Positions 8,473 to 16,962 of a stretch of 46,080 nucleotides of DNA are shown piece by piece. The translations under genes and the position numbers were made by a program. This DNA comes from Bordetella parapertussis (GTDB lineage Bacteria; Pseudomonadota; Gammaproteobacteria; Burkholderiales; Burkholderiaceae_A). The stretch lies in assembly GCA_945862985.1 (NCBI GenBank), contig CAMAZF010000016.1, positions 1 to 46,080 on the forward strand, in the 5' to 3' direction. How positions within the stretch are numbered: the first letter of the stretch is position 1; every line of letters starts with the position of its first letter. Under the pieces are notes generated by a model, which saw only the letters and a program-made list of their open reading frames with translations, was not told where the DNA came from and did not search any database.

Positions 8473-8697
8473 TTAGGTGAGATGCGACATCAGGGTGTAA
8501 ACCGCTGCCCTTACGCCGCCGGTCATGGTCTTGCTGCTCTCGGCTCCAGGGAACCAGGAACGCCAGTCGAGCATGAGCACTTGGGCCAACAGCGCGACCG
8601 CAAAAAAGGCCATAAACAGCACAGCAAATAGCCCGTGTACCGCCCACGCGTCGCCCTTGTGGGGTAACCGGTGGCTGAGGTGCGAGACTTGCTCCAT
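8473..8697 (-). CDS. Divergent LH1-beta-like polypeptide between pufB and pufA
   Basis: A 74-residue single-helix protein. I do not recognise it as a named gene, but it aligns with PufB without gaps through the membrane core. His21 lies 18 residues before Gln39, exactly as His19 lies before the ligand His37 in PufB. The following VLMLDWRSWF parallels [10 protein letters not shown], with Trp at +6, Arg at +7, Trp at +9 and Phe at +10. The bacteriochlorophyll-ligating His is replaced by Gln, and about 24 polar residues extend beyond the usual C-terminus. The ATG at 8697 has a perfect AGGAGG seven bases upstream; another in-frame ATG at 8703 abuts that site and is less likely. Gaps to pufB and pufA are 26 and 15 bases, so it is co-transcribed and probably well translated. 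Alternatives are an unrelated single-helix ring protein with PufX-, PufW- or PufY-like function. Confidence 0.8.
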   Translation of the reverse strand: MEQVSHLSHRLPHKGDAWAVHGLFAVLFMAFFAVALLAQVLMLDWRSWFPGAESSKTMTGGVRAAVYTLMSHLT

Positions 8698-8723
8698 GGA
8701 CATTCCTCCTGTTGCTTAAGAGA

Positions 8724-8870
8724 TCAGTAAAACCAGGGACGCCACGCCCAAACGAGGATGTGGGCAATGACTGCCAACGCCGTAAAGCCCACCAAACCCT
8801 GCATGTAGTAGGTGTGGAACTCCTGGGCTTCCTCGTCGGTGAGGCCGGAGATGCTTCGGTTGTTGCTCAT
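8724..8870 (-). CDS. pufB: LH1 beta polypeptide
   Basis: Core antenna beta polypeptide of 48 residues. It has the family signature [12 protein letters not shown], a single hydrophobic helix, His37 as bacteriochlorophyll ligand with His19 at the conserved -18 position, and the terminal WAWRPWFY box. The ATG at 8870 follows AGGAG by eight to nine bases; the open frame upstream of it is not conserved. It is the first puf gene, 106 bases after bchZ. Confidence 0.96.
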   Translation of the reverse strand: MSNNRSISGLTDEEAQEFHTYYMQGLVGFTALAVIAHILVWAWRPWFY

Positions 8871-8976
8871 GGGAGGTTCTCCTTTGAGTTGGCTTAAAGG
8901 CCAAATCCGCGCAGGGCCCGCGCGGAATGGGCAGCCGTGACACCACGCCACGACATTCGGTTGGAGGTGAACTGCC
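8871..8976 (-). promoter_or_regulatory. bchZ-pufB leader with two stem-loops
   Basis: In this 106-base spacer the minus strand can form CCGCGC-GGGCCCT-GCGCGG (8907-8912 with 8920-8925) and, closer to pufB, TTGGC-CTTTAA-GCCAA. These precede the pufB ribosome-binding site. No pufQ-like or pufK-like open frame and no TGT-N12-ACA site was seen here. The hairpins may act as 5' stabilisers of a processed puf transcript; any puf promoter would lie here or inside bchZ, and I could not identify one. Confidence 0.4.
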
Positions 8977-10437
8977 TCATGCAGTCACCCCGGAATACAG
9001 GGCCTCATAGGCCTCGCGCAGCAGGTCGAGCTCGACCTGATCAAATCCCGCCTCACGGGCCATGCGCTCAGCACGATCTCTCAATCGCTTGGCAACAGAG
9101 ATCTGAAGTAAAACGGGCTGTGTCGAAATGATTTCTGTGAGCAGAGACTGGGCTTCTGCCGACCAGGCCAGAGACTTGCCATCCGGTGCCATGCTGCCCG
9201 TGGGAGTGGCCTGAACCTTATCGAGGTCCGACCCAAGAGGCAGGATGTGAAAGAGTGCATCGAACAGGGCGTTGCAGGCCTCCTGCAGCAGATACACCGC
9301 TCCGCTGTAGCCCATGAAGGGGGTTCCTGTGTGACGACGAATGATGGCGCCGGGGAACGATGCAGGAATGTAGGTCGCCTTCGCGCCGACCTCAGCCAGG
9401 TACATGCGCTCGTTGTAGGAGCCAAAGACCATCAATGGCGTCGTCTTCTGGCAGGCCTCACGGACCGCCTCATTCTGGGTCTTTTCGCCTGGCTTTCGTG
9501 CAATGGCAAACGTGCACGGCAGGCCGAGCTCATCTTCGAAGTAGTGCCGCAGACCACGGGAATAGGTTTCGGTTGCAACAATGCCGAAGCTGGCGGTGCC
9601 AAAGAAGTCCTGAGTAACACTGCGCCAAAGGTCCCAGATGGGCTTGATGGTGGTGTGCTTCTCACGCTCGATAAACGGTTCAGGATCGAGGTCCAGAAGA
9701 CGGCCCAGCTCGCGCAAAAATGCGGTGGTGCTGTGAAGGCCGATGGGCGCCTGGAGGTAAGGACGATCCAGGGCCTCGCAAAGAAGGCGGCCAAACTCTC
9801 GATACAGACAGACGTTGACCTCGGCCTCTGCAAGCTTGGGAACGTCCATGAGATGACTGCCGAGGGGAAAGGTCATGTGCACCTGAGCGCCGATGCCTTC
9901 AATGAGTCGACGGATCTCAGCGAGATCACTTGGCATATTGAACGTGCCATACGCCGGTCCAATGATGTTGACCTTGGGCTTCTGGCCCGCCACCCGTTGA
10001 ACGGGCTCCGGCTTGCGAAGGCCATACTCATTCCAGAGCCAGAGCATGGCTCGATTCGCCGACTGCCACTGGTCCTCGTCAATGGTACGGGGGAGAAATC
10101 GTGCAATGCCCGTTCCCTCAGGCGTCACGCCACCGCCGATCATCTCCGCAATCGAACCTGTGACCACCACGGCAGGAAGGTCGGGATCGAGCGCGGCATG
10201 GGCGCGCTTCATCGCCCCCTCAGTGCCTTCTCGCCCGAGCTGCTCTTCAGCCAGGCCCGTCACGACGATGGGGAGCTCATGCGGTGGGAGCGCGTCGGTG
10301 TAATGCAAAACGGATGTCACAGGAAGGTTCTCGCAGCCCACTGGGCCATCGATGACCACCTGCAGACCCTTGACGGCTGTGAACACATACACAGCGCCCC
10401 AGTAGCCACCCGCGCGATCGTGGTCGAGCACCATCAT
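8977..10437 (-). CDS. bchZ: Chlorophyllide a reductase subunit BchZ
   Basis: Catalytic BchYZ subunit of chlorophyllide a oxidoreductase, a nitrogenase-like enzyme that reduces ring B of chlorophyllide a to make the bacteriochlorin. The 486-residue protein begins [17 protein letters not shown] and has [20 protein letters not shown], whose Cys corresponds to a cluster-binding position in NifK/BchB relatives, and the conserved [15 protein letters not shown]. It overlaps bchY by four bases (ATGA). It is the last bch gene before puf in the superoperon. Confidence 0.96.
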   Translation of the reverse strand: MMVLDHDRAGGYWGAVYVFTAVKGLQVVIDGPVGCENLPVTSVLHYTDALPPHELPIVVTGLAEEQLGREGTEGAMKRAHAALDPDLPAVVVTGSIAEMIGGGVTPEGTGIARFLPRTIDEDQWQSANRAMLWLWNEYGLRKPEPVQRVAGQKPKVNIIGPAYGTFNMPSDLAEIRRLIEGIGAQVHMTFPLGSHLMDVPKLAEAEVNVCLYREFGRLLCEALDRPYLQAPIGLHSTTAFLRELGRLLDLDPEPFIEREKHTTIKPIWDLWRSVTQDFFGTASFGIVATETYSRGLRHYFEDELGLPCTFAIARKPGEKTQNEAVREACQKTTPLMVFGSYNERMYLAEVGAKATYIPASFPGAIIRRHTGTPFMGYSGAVYLLQEACNALFDALFHILPLGSDLDKVQATPTGSMAPDGKSLAWSAEAQSLLTEIISTQPVLLQISVAKRLRDRAERMAREAGFDQVELDLLREAYEALYSGVTA

Positions 10438-11891
10438 GTGCCCATCTCCTCAGCCTTACGGCGTGCCGCTGCCTTTTGAACTTGTCTGCGAATGTGTGCC
10501 TTGAATTCAGGACGCTCCTGAGGAGTGTCCTGCCACACGCCCGCCTGATCGCCCTGCCCCACATCGCCAAAGAAATCACGCATGGCCTCGAATCGGGCAT
10601 GGTTGGCCATGGCCTTATTCACCACCAGCGCGAGAGAGCCAGCGCCAGCAGCACCCATCAGGGGGCGAGCGGAAATGAGATTGGTGAAATACAAGGACGG
10701 AATGCAGCGTTCCTTTGCCCACTGGACAACAGGTGTGGTACCAATGGCCAGGTCGGGACGCAATGCGTCCACTGCTGCAATGTCTTGTTCGAGCGAGGCT
10801 CGATACTGAACCTTGGTGCCACGAGCCTCCAGCCACTCTGCGTCGGCTGCGCTCATGGGAGTGCGGGGACAGGCTGTTCCGACATAAGGGACTTCAGCGC
10901 CACTCTCGGCCAGGAGACGCGCGACCAAGAGCTCAGAACCCTCATAGCCACTGACCGTGATTCGACCGCGAATGGGCGTACGGGCCAGTGCCTCTTGAAT
11001 TCCGGGCAGGATCTGTTGCTTGGCCTGTGCGATCAACGCCTCGGGCACATTCGCGGCCTGACCAATCGACTCAAGCCAACGTGCCGTGCCCTCCACGCCT
11101 ACCGGGGCCGAGCCCACGATGGGCCGGCCAGCCGATTCAAAGACTCTCATGCTGGCCGTGTAGAACGGATGAATCGCGGCAACGGCCACAGAGTCAAGCG
11201 CGGCATAGAGCTCACGCCACTCACGGGTGGGAACCACGGGCCCAACCGCCAGCTGCATCGGGGCCAACATCTGGCCAATTACCATGGGATCAGCCGGAAA
11301 CATCTCTCCCAGGAGGGTGATCGTCGGGAGCTGAGCACGGCCATTGCGGGGAGCCGCGACAGGCCCAGCCTGAGCCTCACGCAGCGCATAGGCCAGCATG
11401 GCGCCCGCCAAGACATCTTTGGCCTCTGCATGGGTGGGGACACCGAAGCCTGGCACGTCAATGCCAATGATGCGAACGCCATTGATCTCTTTGGGCAAGA
11501 GCTGAAGGGGAACGCCGCTGGCCGTTGGCACGCAGAGATTGATGATGACGACCGCGTCGTAGCGCTCTGGGTCTGCCTCGGCGTAGACCGACTCTCGAAT
11601 GTCCTCAAAGAGCTTGCCCGTGACCAAGGTCTCGGAGTTAAAGGGGACGTAGCCCACACTTCGACGAGCACCATAAAAGTGAGAGGTGAAGGTGAGGCCG
11701 TAGACGCAGCAAGCTGACCCCGACAGGATGGTCGAGGTGCGACGCATGCGCAGCCCAACGCGCAGGGATCCAAAGGCGGGACACATGCTCTGTGGCTGGT
11801 CATGTGGGCCTTTGGGGTAATCAGCGGCGTACTGTGCAAGCGTCTCGCTCGCGGGCACGGGCTGAATAGGAATCGGTGGGCGCGCGTTCAT
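10434..11891 (-). CDS. bchY: Chlorophyllide a reductase subunit BchY
   Basis: NifD-like partner of BchZ in chlorophyllide a oxidoreductase. The 485-residue protein contains [15 protein letters not shown] and [19 protein letters not shown] near the N-terminus, with conserved cysteines likely to hold the shared 4Fe-4S cluster, followed by [19 protein letters not shown]. The start at 11891 lies seven bases after the bchX stop. The gene ends inside the bchZ start. In the cell it would accept electrons from the BchX iron protein in an ATP-dependent step. Confidence 0.96.
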   Translation of the reverse strand: MNARPPIPIQPVPASETLAQYAADYPKGPHDQPQSMCPAFGSLRVGLRMRRTSTILSGSACCVYGLTFTSHFYGARRSVGYVPFNSETLVTGKLFEDIRESVYAEADPERYDAVVIINLCVPTASGVPLQLLPKEINGVRIIGIDVPGFGVPTHAEAKDVLAGAMLAYALREAQAGPVAAPRNGRAQLPTITLLGEMFPADPMVIGQMLAPMQLAVGPVVPTREWRELYAALDSVAVAAIHPFYTASMRVFESAGRPIVGSAPVGVEGTARWLESIGQAANVPEALIAQAKQQILPGIQEALARTPIRGRITVSGYEGSELLVARLLAESGAEVPYVGTACPRTPMSAADAEWLEARGTKVQYRASLEQDIAAVDALRPDLAIGTTPVVQWAKERCIPSLYFTNLISARPLMGAAGAGSLALVVNKAMANHARFEAMRDFFGDVGQGDQAGVWQDTPQERPEFKAHIRRQVQKAAARRKAEEMGT

Positions 11892-11898
11892 GATCTGC

Positions 11899-12918
11899 TC
11901 AGGCGTCGTCGTAGATCACTTCAAGGCTGGGCTTTGTGGTGATCTCACGGCCCATCATGTCGGCCAGGCTGGCGGGCTGGAGCGTGACATTGCGTCCCAC
12001 CGTGTCGGCGCTAAAGAGCCCAAGCAGGGCGTCTTGGCTCAGAGGCTTGGGCCGAACCGGCGGTGCATCGGCCACGTTCTGCGAGAGCTGTGCAAAGAGC
12101 GGCCCCCACTCACTGTCGGGCTTTCCAATGATTTCGTAGGACGCACTCTTGCGACGAATGTCCTCATGCGCAGGGATCGCCGAGAGCACCGGAATGCCCG
12201 CCGCCTCAGCAAAGGCGGCAGCCTCGCCGGTTCCGTCGTCTTTGTTGATGACCATACCGGCCACGCCGACGTTGCCGCCCAGTTTCCTAAAGTACTCCAC
12301 CGCCGAGCAGACGTTGTTGGCCACGTAGAGGGACTGCAGATCGTTACTGCCCACCACGATCACCTTCTGACACATGTCACGGGCGATGGGCAGACCAAAG
12401 CCGCCACAGACCACATCACCCAGAAAGTCGAGGAGCACGTAGTCAAAGCCCCAATCGTGAAAGCCAAGCTTTTCGAGGGTTTCAAAGCCGTGGATGATGC
12501 CGCGTCCGCCGCAGCCTCGGCCGACCTCTGGACCACCGAGTTCCATTGCATAAACGCCGTCTCGTTTGAAGCAGACGTCGCCAATCTCAACCGCCTCTCC
12601 CGCACTCTTCTTGCGAGAGGATGTCTCAATGATGGTGGGACAGGCTTTGCCCCCAAACAGCAGGCTCGTGGTGTCGCTCTTTGGATCGCATCCAATGAGC
12701 AGGACCCGTTTACCCTGCTGGGCCATCATGTAGCTCAGATTGGCCAATGTGAAGCTCTTGCCAATTCCGCCCTTGCCGTAAATGGCAATGATCTGAGTCT
12801 CTTTGGTCACTTCACCCGTATGGACAGGATCCGGCTCCATCGCAGCCTCTGCGGCCAGGCGTGTTTTCATCATGAACTGGACGGGGGCGCCCTTGAGGTT
12901 CGTGTCAGACATGCTCAT
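11899..12918 (-). CDS. bchX: Chlorophyllide a reductase iron protein BchX
   Basis: NifH-like ATPase that passes electrons to BchYZ. The 339-residue protein has the P-loop GKGGIGKS at residues 48-55, a switch region GCDPKSDTT, and two cluster cysteines in RGCGGRG and DVVCGGFG, the positions that bridge a 4Fe-4S cluster between two subunits in NifH/BchL. The N-terminal extension of about 40 residues before the first strand is typical of BchX and separates it from BchL. It overlaps bchC as ATGA at its start and is followed by bchY after seven bases. Confidence 0.97.
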   Translation of the reverse strand: MSMSDTNLKGAPVQFMMKTRLAAEAAMEPDPVHTGEVTKETQIIAIYGKGGIGKSFTLANLSYMMAQQGKRVLLIGCDPKSDTTSLLFGGKACPTIIETSSRKKSAGEAVEIGDVCFKRDGVYAMELGGPEVGRGCGGRGIIHGFETLEKLGFHDWGFDYVLLDFLGDVVCGGFGLPIARDMCQKVIVVGSNDLQSLYVANNVCSAVEYFRKLGGNVGVAGMVINKDDGTGEAAAFAEAAGIPVLSAIPAHEDIRRKSASYEIIGKPDSEWGPLFAQLSQNVADAPPVRPKPLSQDALLGLFSADTVGRNVTLQPASLADMMGREITTKPSLEVIYDDA

Positions 12919-13901
12919 TGCAGCTTTCTCCAGTCGAGAACCACTTTCAAAGCCTCTGAGCTACTGAAGGCATGCGCATAGGCCTGCGGTGCCTGCTCTG
13001 GGGAATGTTCATCGGTGATCAGTCCATCGAGCGAGAGCGCTCCGATAGACACCATATGGGCGGCCGCGAGCAGGTTACTTGGCTGCCACTGAGCCGCCAC
13101 GCGGATACGCGCCTCACGCAGAAAAGCAGGGACAAAACCAAAGGACAGCTGTTGGGTGTAGAAGCCAGCCAAAACCAGCTCTCCTCCTGGACGCAGGTGG
13201 TCAATCCAGCTGGAGAGCGCCTGACCGGCGCCACTGGCGTCCACGATCAGCGAGTAGGACTGGCCCTTGCAGTAGCTGGGCTCATGGACTCGGTAGCCCT
13301 GCGCGCCGGCGTGTCTCTTGGTGTCGGTCTCCCAGACCAGGGGCGAACCGCCGAGGGCCACGATCATGCGAGCAAGCAGGCGTCCCATCACCCCGTGACC
13401 CACGATGAGATCGGGCAGGGGGGCCGTTAGGCCGGCACGTGGTTCACGCACATCAAAGGTGTACTGAGGGCCAGCAAGCGCGTGATGGGCTGTGGCGGCC
13501 AAGGCCATCAGCACACCCTGCTGCTGAAGATCAGGCGCAATTCGCAGCGCACGACTGCCTGCGGTAATGAGCTCCGAGGAGGCGCCTCCAAACAGGCCCC
13601 GAATCGGTCCATAGCAATTTGCGCCGGGAACGAAGACCCAGTCGCCAACCTGAAGTTGGGCAGCTGATCCAGCCTCAATCACCTCGCCCACTGTCTCGTA
13701 GCCTGGCACCAGGGGATAGCCCATTCCGGGGAATGCGGGCATCTCGCCGGTGTAGAAGAGCCGCTCGGTGCCCGTGCTGATCCCGCTAAAGGCGGTGCGC
13801 ACGCGTACATCTTCAGCCCCCATGCCCGTGAGATCGACCTCTCGGAGCGCAATGCTGCCGGGTTGATCCAGGATGACTGCGCTTGCCCTGTGTGTTGTCA
13901 T
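12915..13901 (-). CDS. bchC: 3-hydroxyethyl bacteriochlorophyllide dehydrogenase BchC
   Basis: Medium-chain dehydrogenase that oxidises the C3 hydroxyethyl group to acetyl in bacteriochlorophyll a synthesis. From the ATG at 13901 the protein has 328 residues, beginning MTTHRASAVILDQPG as BchC proteins do, with FSGISTGTERL, a nucleotide-binding LIVGHGVMGRL segment and no structural zinc cysteines. An in-frame ATG at 13943 would add 14 residues, but it falls in the predicted promoter and is rejected. No clear ribosome-binding site precedes 13901. One of the two PpsR-type palindromes overlaps this start codon. The gene overlaps bchX by four bases. Confidence 0.93.
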   Translation of the reverse strand: MTTHRASAVILDQPGSIALREVDLTGMGAEDVRVRTAFSGISTGTERLFYTGEMPAFPGMGYPLVPGYETVGEVIEAGSAAQLQVGDWVFVPGANCYGPIRGLFGGASSELITAGSRALRIAPDLQQQGVLMALAATAHHALAGPQYTFDVREPRAGLTAPLPDLIVGHGVMGRLLARMIVALGGSPLVWETDTKRHAGAQGYRVHEPSYCKGQSYSLIVDASGAGQALSSWIDHLRPGGELVLAGFYTQQLSFGFVPAFLREARIRVAAQWQPSNLLAAAHMVSIGALSLDGLITDEHSPEQAPQAYAHAFSSSEALKVVLDWRKLQ

Positions 13902-13938
13902 TTTTAATTGACTATTTAAATGTCTAGTCTGAATGACA
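13896..13938. promoter_or_regulatory. Tandem PpsR/CrtJ-type operators at bchC
   Basis: TGTCTAGTCTGAATGACA (13921-13938) matches TGT-N12-ACA exactly. TGTCATTTTTAATTGACT (13896-13913) matches five of six fixed bases. The gap is seven bases, giving 25 bases centre to centre, the same as in the crtE-bchO region. In Rhodobacter, CrtJ/PpsR binds two such palindromes about eight bases apart at the bchC promoter. Here the pair covers the predicted transcription start and leader rather than the -35. Confidence 0.75.
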
Positions 13939-13941
13939 CCC

Positions 13942-13969
13942 ATCCTAAGCCGTTTGGCGAGGATGTCAA
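13942..13969 (-). promoter_or_regulatory. Predicted sigma-70 promoter of bchC
   Basis: On the minus strand TTGACA (13964-13969) and TAGGAT (13942-13947) are separated by 16 bases in the crtF-bchC gap. Initiation would fall near 13935, inside the first PpsR-type palindrome and about 35 bases before the bchC ATG. This gives bchCXYZ-puf a start independent of crtEF. Confidence 0.6.
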
Positions 13970-13976
13970 TTGTTTT

Positions 13977-15110
13977 TTACACATCGGCCACGAGCAGTCC
14001 CGTTTGGATCGGGAGCTGGGTGCGCAAGAGCCGAATAGAGCGGAATCCAGCACGCTTCAGGAGTGCCTCTAGCTCTGCCGGCGAGCGGGCGCGCCCTCCC
14101 CCCATGGCACAGAGGTACAGGCCAAAATAGGCATCAGACATGGCCGCCTCTTCTCGGCCCAGGGCCATGGGCTCCGCAATGAGAAGCCGACCACCCACGG
14201 GCCTTAAGAGGCCGTAGGCACGCTCCAAGAGACGCTGGACGAAGGCATCGGGATGGTCATACAGAACCCGCACCAGGCTGACGAGGTCGGCCCCCTCTGG
14301 CACCTCATCGCTGAAAAAGTCCCCGCCCACACAGCGAACCTGACCAGAGAGCCCCTGCTGGGCGACAGCCCTGTCAGCCAAACGTGACACTGCGGGCAGG
14401 TCAAAGACCGTGATCTTGAGGGCCGGGTGCTGTCTCGCCACTGCACAGGCGAATGCGCCCATGCCGCCTCCGAGATCCAACATCTGCCGATGGGACGAGA
14501 AGTCATATGCCTGAAGCACCTGTTCACTCACGAGGGGCTGAGAGGAGGCCATCAATGCGGAGTAAGGCGCAACGTCGTCCTCCTCGAGCACCTGACCCTG
14601 ACCCCGATGATTGACATAGGCCCAGGTCTCTCGGAGTTCAGGCGAGCCCAACTCTCCACGCAGGAGCGCGATGGGATCGGCCAGATCGCGGTAGACCGAC
14701 TTGTGATGACGAACCAGCGCGAGCATGGCTGGGCTCGCAGCGATCACCGCGCCGTGGCCTCCCAGCTCCCAGAGCGTATCCAGATTGGGTACCCCCCGCT
14801 CGTTTACCGGCTTGAGCAGATCTAGGGCTGCCGCAGCATTGGCAAGCCTGAGAGCAGCTTCAGGGTTGAGCCCATCTTCCATTGCAAGCGACTGGGTGCT
14901 CAGCCGGCGGCCACCGCGAAGGCGTTCCAGCCAGCCGAGCTCGACCGCGGCGAGCAACGTCTGCGAGTACGCAAACCCCGCCACCAGATCGAAGACGGCC
15001 CGCGACTGTTGCCGTACGTAGCGACCGACGAAAGGAATGCTCATAAACCATCGCTGACGGCTCGGCTTGGCGAGCACGAAGTCGCGGATCCAAGCAACCG
15101 CTGCCGCCAC
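13977..15110 (-). CDS. crtF: Hydroxyneurosporene O-methyltransferase CrtF
   Basis: SAM-dependent methyltransferase that makes the methoxy group of spheroidene- or spirilloxanthin-type carotenoids from the 1-hydroxy carotenoid. The 377-residue protein has an N-terminal helical dimerisation region and the SAM motif LDLGGGMGAFACAVA near residue 214, with VFDLPAV and GGDFF farther on, as in plant-type O-methyltransferases. The GTG at 15110 sits one base after the crtE stop, indicating coupling. Its presence implies crtC and crtD elsewhere. The adjacent crtE and bchC support the name. Confidence 0.93.
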   Translation of the reverse strand: MAAAVAWIRDFVLAKPSRQRWFMSIPFVGRYVRQQSRAVFDLVAGFAYSQTLLAAVELGWLERLRGGRRLSTQSLAMEDGLNPEAALRLANAAAALDLLKPVNERGVPNLDTLWELGGHGAVIAASPAMLALVRHHKSVYRDLADPIALLRGELGSPELRETWAYVNHRGQGQVLEEDDVAPYSALMASSQPLVSEQVLQAYDFSSHRQMLDLGGGMGAFACAVARQHPALKITVFDLPAVSRLADRAVAQQGLSGQVRCVGGDFFSDEVPEGADLVSLVRVLYDHPDAFVQRLLERAYGLLRPVGGRLLIAEPMALGREEAAMSDAYFGLYLCAMGGGRARSPAELEALLKRAGFRSIRLLRTQLPIQTGLLVADV

Positions 15111-15111
15111 C

Positions 15112-15996
15112 TCAGTGAACCTCGCGCTGAACCGCAGGCAGGCTTCTTAGATCCAGGGGAAGGAGTCTCTCCCCCTCCTTCAGCACCATGCCGCGAAGAC
15201 GAACAGCCCCGCGACAGGGCGGAATGCTCTCAATGGCCTTCGCAATGAGCGCGTCGAAGGCCTCAAACGAGCCCTCAAGGCCAAGTTCCCGAGCGGCACT
15301 TGGCCGATCGAGCAGAAGGTCCTGATTGGCAGGTTTACCCAGCCCTGCGGCGTCCATGAGGACATCTCGAATGTCGTCAGCGACCTGGTAGGCCTCGCCG
15401 AGCGCCTCTCCAAGACCGCGCCAGACCTGCGGATCGGCACCAGCTGCGGCCGCACCGCCGGCGGTTGCAGCAGCAAACAATGCGCCGGTCTTGCTGCGCT
15501 GATACGTTTGCAGCAAGGCGCGGGGCTCGCATTCCCATGCCTGACCCGCGGCAATCCCAAAGGGCGGAGCCACACTCTCCTCGAGGTGGGTCAGGACCGA
15601 GACAAGCCGGTGGGCGTGACGGGTTCGAGACCCAATCACGGCACGAAATGCCATCACAATCAGCGCATCACCGGCGAGGACAGCGAGTCGCTCCCCAAAC
15701 GCCGCATGAACCGAAGGCAGCCCTCTTCGAAGGGCCGCATTGTCAAAGCAGGGAAGATCATCGTGGACCAGCGAAGCACAGTGCATCAGCTCAAGCGATG
15801 CGGCGAAACACTCGCTCAGACCAGGATCATCATCGCCGTTGGCCAGCGCAACGGCCAAGCAGAGCTGGGGGCGCACCCGCGCACCGCCCGGAAAGACGGC
15901 ATGATGGATGGCCTCAGCCAACTTCGGAGGCCCCCCCTCTGCTGCCGAACTCTTCACGACCTGCATCAGGACCCGATCGATGCGTTCCTTCAACAT
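15112..15996 (-). CDS. crtE: Geranylgeranyl diphosphate synthase CrtE
   Basis: Trans-prenyl diphosphate synthase that supplies C20 precursor for carotenoids and the bacteriochlorophyll tail. From the ATG at 15996 it has 294 residues. The first Asp motif is DDLPCFD at residues 79-85 and the second DDIRD near 207, with FPGGARVRPQL before them. GGGGG lies five bases before this ATG; a GTG two codons upstream (16002) abuts that site and is less likely. It is the first gene of the superoperon, and two exact PpsR-type sites lie directly upstream. Confidence 0.93.
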   Translation of the reverse strand: MLKERIDRVLMQVVKSSAAEGGPPKLAEAIHHAVFPGGARVRPQLCLAVALANGDDDPGLSECFAASLELMHCASLVHDDLPCFDNAALRRGLPSVHAAFGERLAVLAGDALIVMAFRAVIGSRTRHAHRLVSVLTHLEESVAPPFGIAAGQAWECEPRALLQTYQRSKTGALFAAATAGGAAAAGADPQVWRGLGEALGEAYQVADDIRDVLMDAAGLGKPANQDLLLDRPSAARELGLEGSFEAFDALIAKAIESIPPCRGAVRLRGMVLKEGERLLPLDLRSLPAVQREVH

Positions 15997-16010
15997 GGCC
16001 ACCCCCTTAA

Positions 16011-16053
16011 TGTCATTTTTGATTTACACAATGATTGTTAACTAACATAGACA
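16011..16053. promoter_or_regulatory. Tandem exact PpsR/CrtJ palindromes between crtE and bchO
   Basis: TGTCATTTTTGATTTACA (16011-16028) and TGTTAACTAACATAGACA (16036-16053) both match TGT-N12-ACA exactly, with a seven-base gap. They fill most of the 63 bases between the divergent crtE and bchO starts, so one bound PpsR assembly could control both. I could not place convincing -35/-10 pairs for either gene; TTTACA-N17-CATAGA on the plus strand is a weak candidate for bchO. Confidence 0.8.
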
Positions 16054-16059
16054 TCAATC

Positions 16060-16962
16060 ATGGACACGTCAAACGGTTTTTTGCCTCCACACGATCAGCG
16101 AGCACGCTGGACGCGGGAATGGCATGAGGCCGAGGGGTTTGGCTGGTCTGCCAGTGTTCGAGTGGGCAGCGCCTGCGCACCCTTGGTGGTCCTGCTTCAT
16201 GGGACGGGGGCAGACGGCAGCAGCTGGAACACCCTGGTGCCGCATTGGCCCGAGCACTGGACGGTCTGGGTGCTCGACCTCCCAGGCCACGGAGCGAGCC
16301 CGGCGCCTGCTCGTGGACGGGCTATGGGGATTGCGGAGTTGGGGGCAAGTCTTGCGACCCTCTTGAGCAGGCACTCACTTGCGGACCGCCGGGGCGTTCT
16401 GGTGGGTCACTCGGCGGGTGCTGCAGTTGCGCTTGCAGCCCTCTCCACACTGGAGGCTCGAAGTCCTCAGGTCCGCGGCTGGCACCTGATCGGGCTTGCA
16501 CCCTCTCTGATCATTCCCCCGGCGCTCTACACTCTGGCCCTCGGCCCCGTCCTGGCGCCCATCCTCTTGAGCCGGCCCAGCCTCTGGCTGATGGAATCCA
16601 GCATTCGAGTCCCGGGTGTGATTGAAGCAATCGTCCGATCCACCGGATCTCCTTTACCCCCGGAGCGCATGCATGCGATGGCGGCACTCTTGCGGGCACC
16701 CGGACACCTTGAGGGCGCGCTGCGCTTCATGTCTGACAGCCAACTCGAGTCCGTGCTGGAAAGGGGCCGTGAGGTTCGCGCGCCCATGGCTCTGCTCGCT
16801 GCCCGTGACGATCCCTGGATTCCACTGACGCAGGTTCAACAGGCAGCTGAGCGGTTCCTGCCTCAGGCGGTGCTCAGCACTTGGCCCTCAGGCGGCCATC
16901 TCTTTCATGAGCACCAGCCCGAAGCCACGGCTCATTGGGTTGCGGACTGGATTGCCGCATGA
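16060..16962 (+). CDS. bchO: Alpha/beta hydrolase BchO
   Basis: Magnesium-chelatase-associated alpha/beta hydrolase of unproven reaction, found next to bchID in purple bacteria. The 300-residue protein has an oxyanion segment VVLLHGTGADGSSW (residues 43-56), the nucleophile elbow GHSAG at 116-120 (Ser118), AARDDPWIP with the acid residue near 253, and GGHLFHE with the His near 286. Here it is inverted: it diverges from crtE and meets bchD tail to tail with a 31-base overlap, rather than following bchD. General hydrolases look similar; gene context carries the symbol. Confidence 0.88.
   Translation: MDTSNGFLPPHDQRARWTREWHEAEGFGWSASVRVGSACAPLVVLLHGTGADGSSWNTLVPHWPEHWTVWVLDLPGHGASPAPARGRAMGIAELGASLATLLSRHSLADRRGVLVGHSAGAAVALAALSTLEARSPQVRGWHLIGLAPSLIIPPALYTLALGPVLAPILLSRPSLWLMESSIRVPGVIEAIVRSTGSPLPPERMHAMAALLRAPGHLEGALRFMSDSQLESVLERGREVRAPMALLAARDDPWIPLTQVQQAAERFLPQAVLSTWPSGGHLFHEHQPEATAHWVADWIAA

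Noticed and set aside
8871-8976. pufQ- or pufK-like gene in front of pufB
   Set aside because: The space is only 106 bases, has no open frame with a ribosome-binding site apart from the pufB extension, and shows only hairpins.
9247-12981. Three long plus-strand open frames (about 410, 413 and 363 codons) opposite bchZ, bchY and bchX
   Set aside because: They lie fully antisense to certain genes and show no known motif. Codon bias in GC-rich DNA commonly leaves such antisense frames open.
13902-13943. Longer BchC start at 13943
   Set aside because: It would place coding sequence over the predicted bchC start site and operators, adds residues not seen in BchC, and has no ribosome-binding site.
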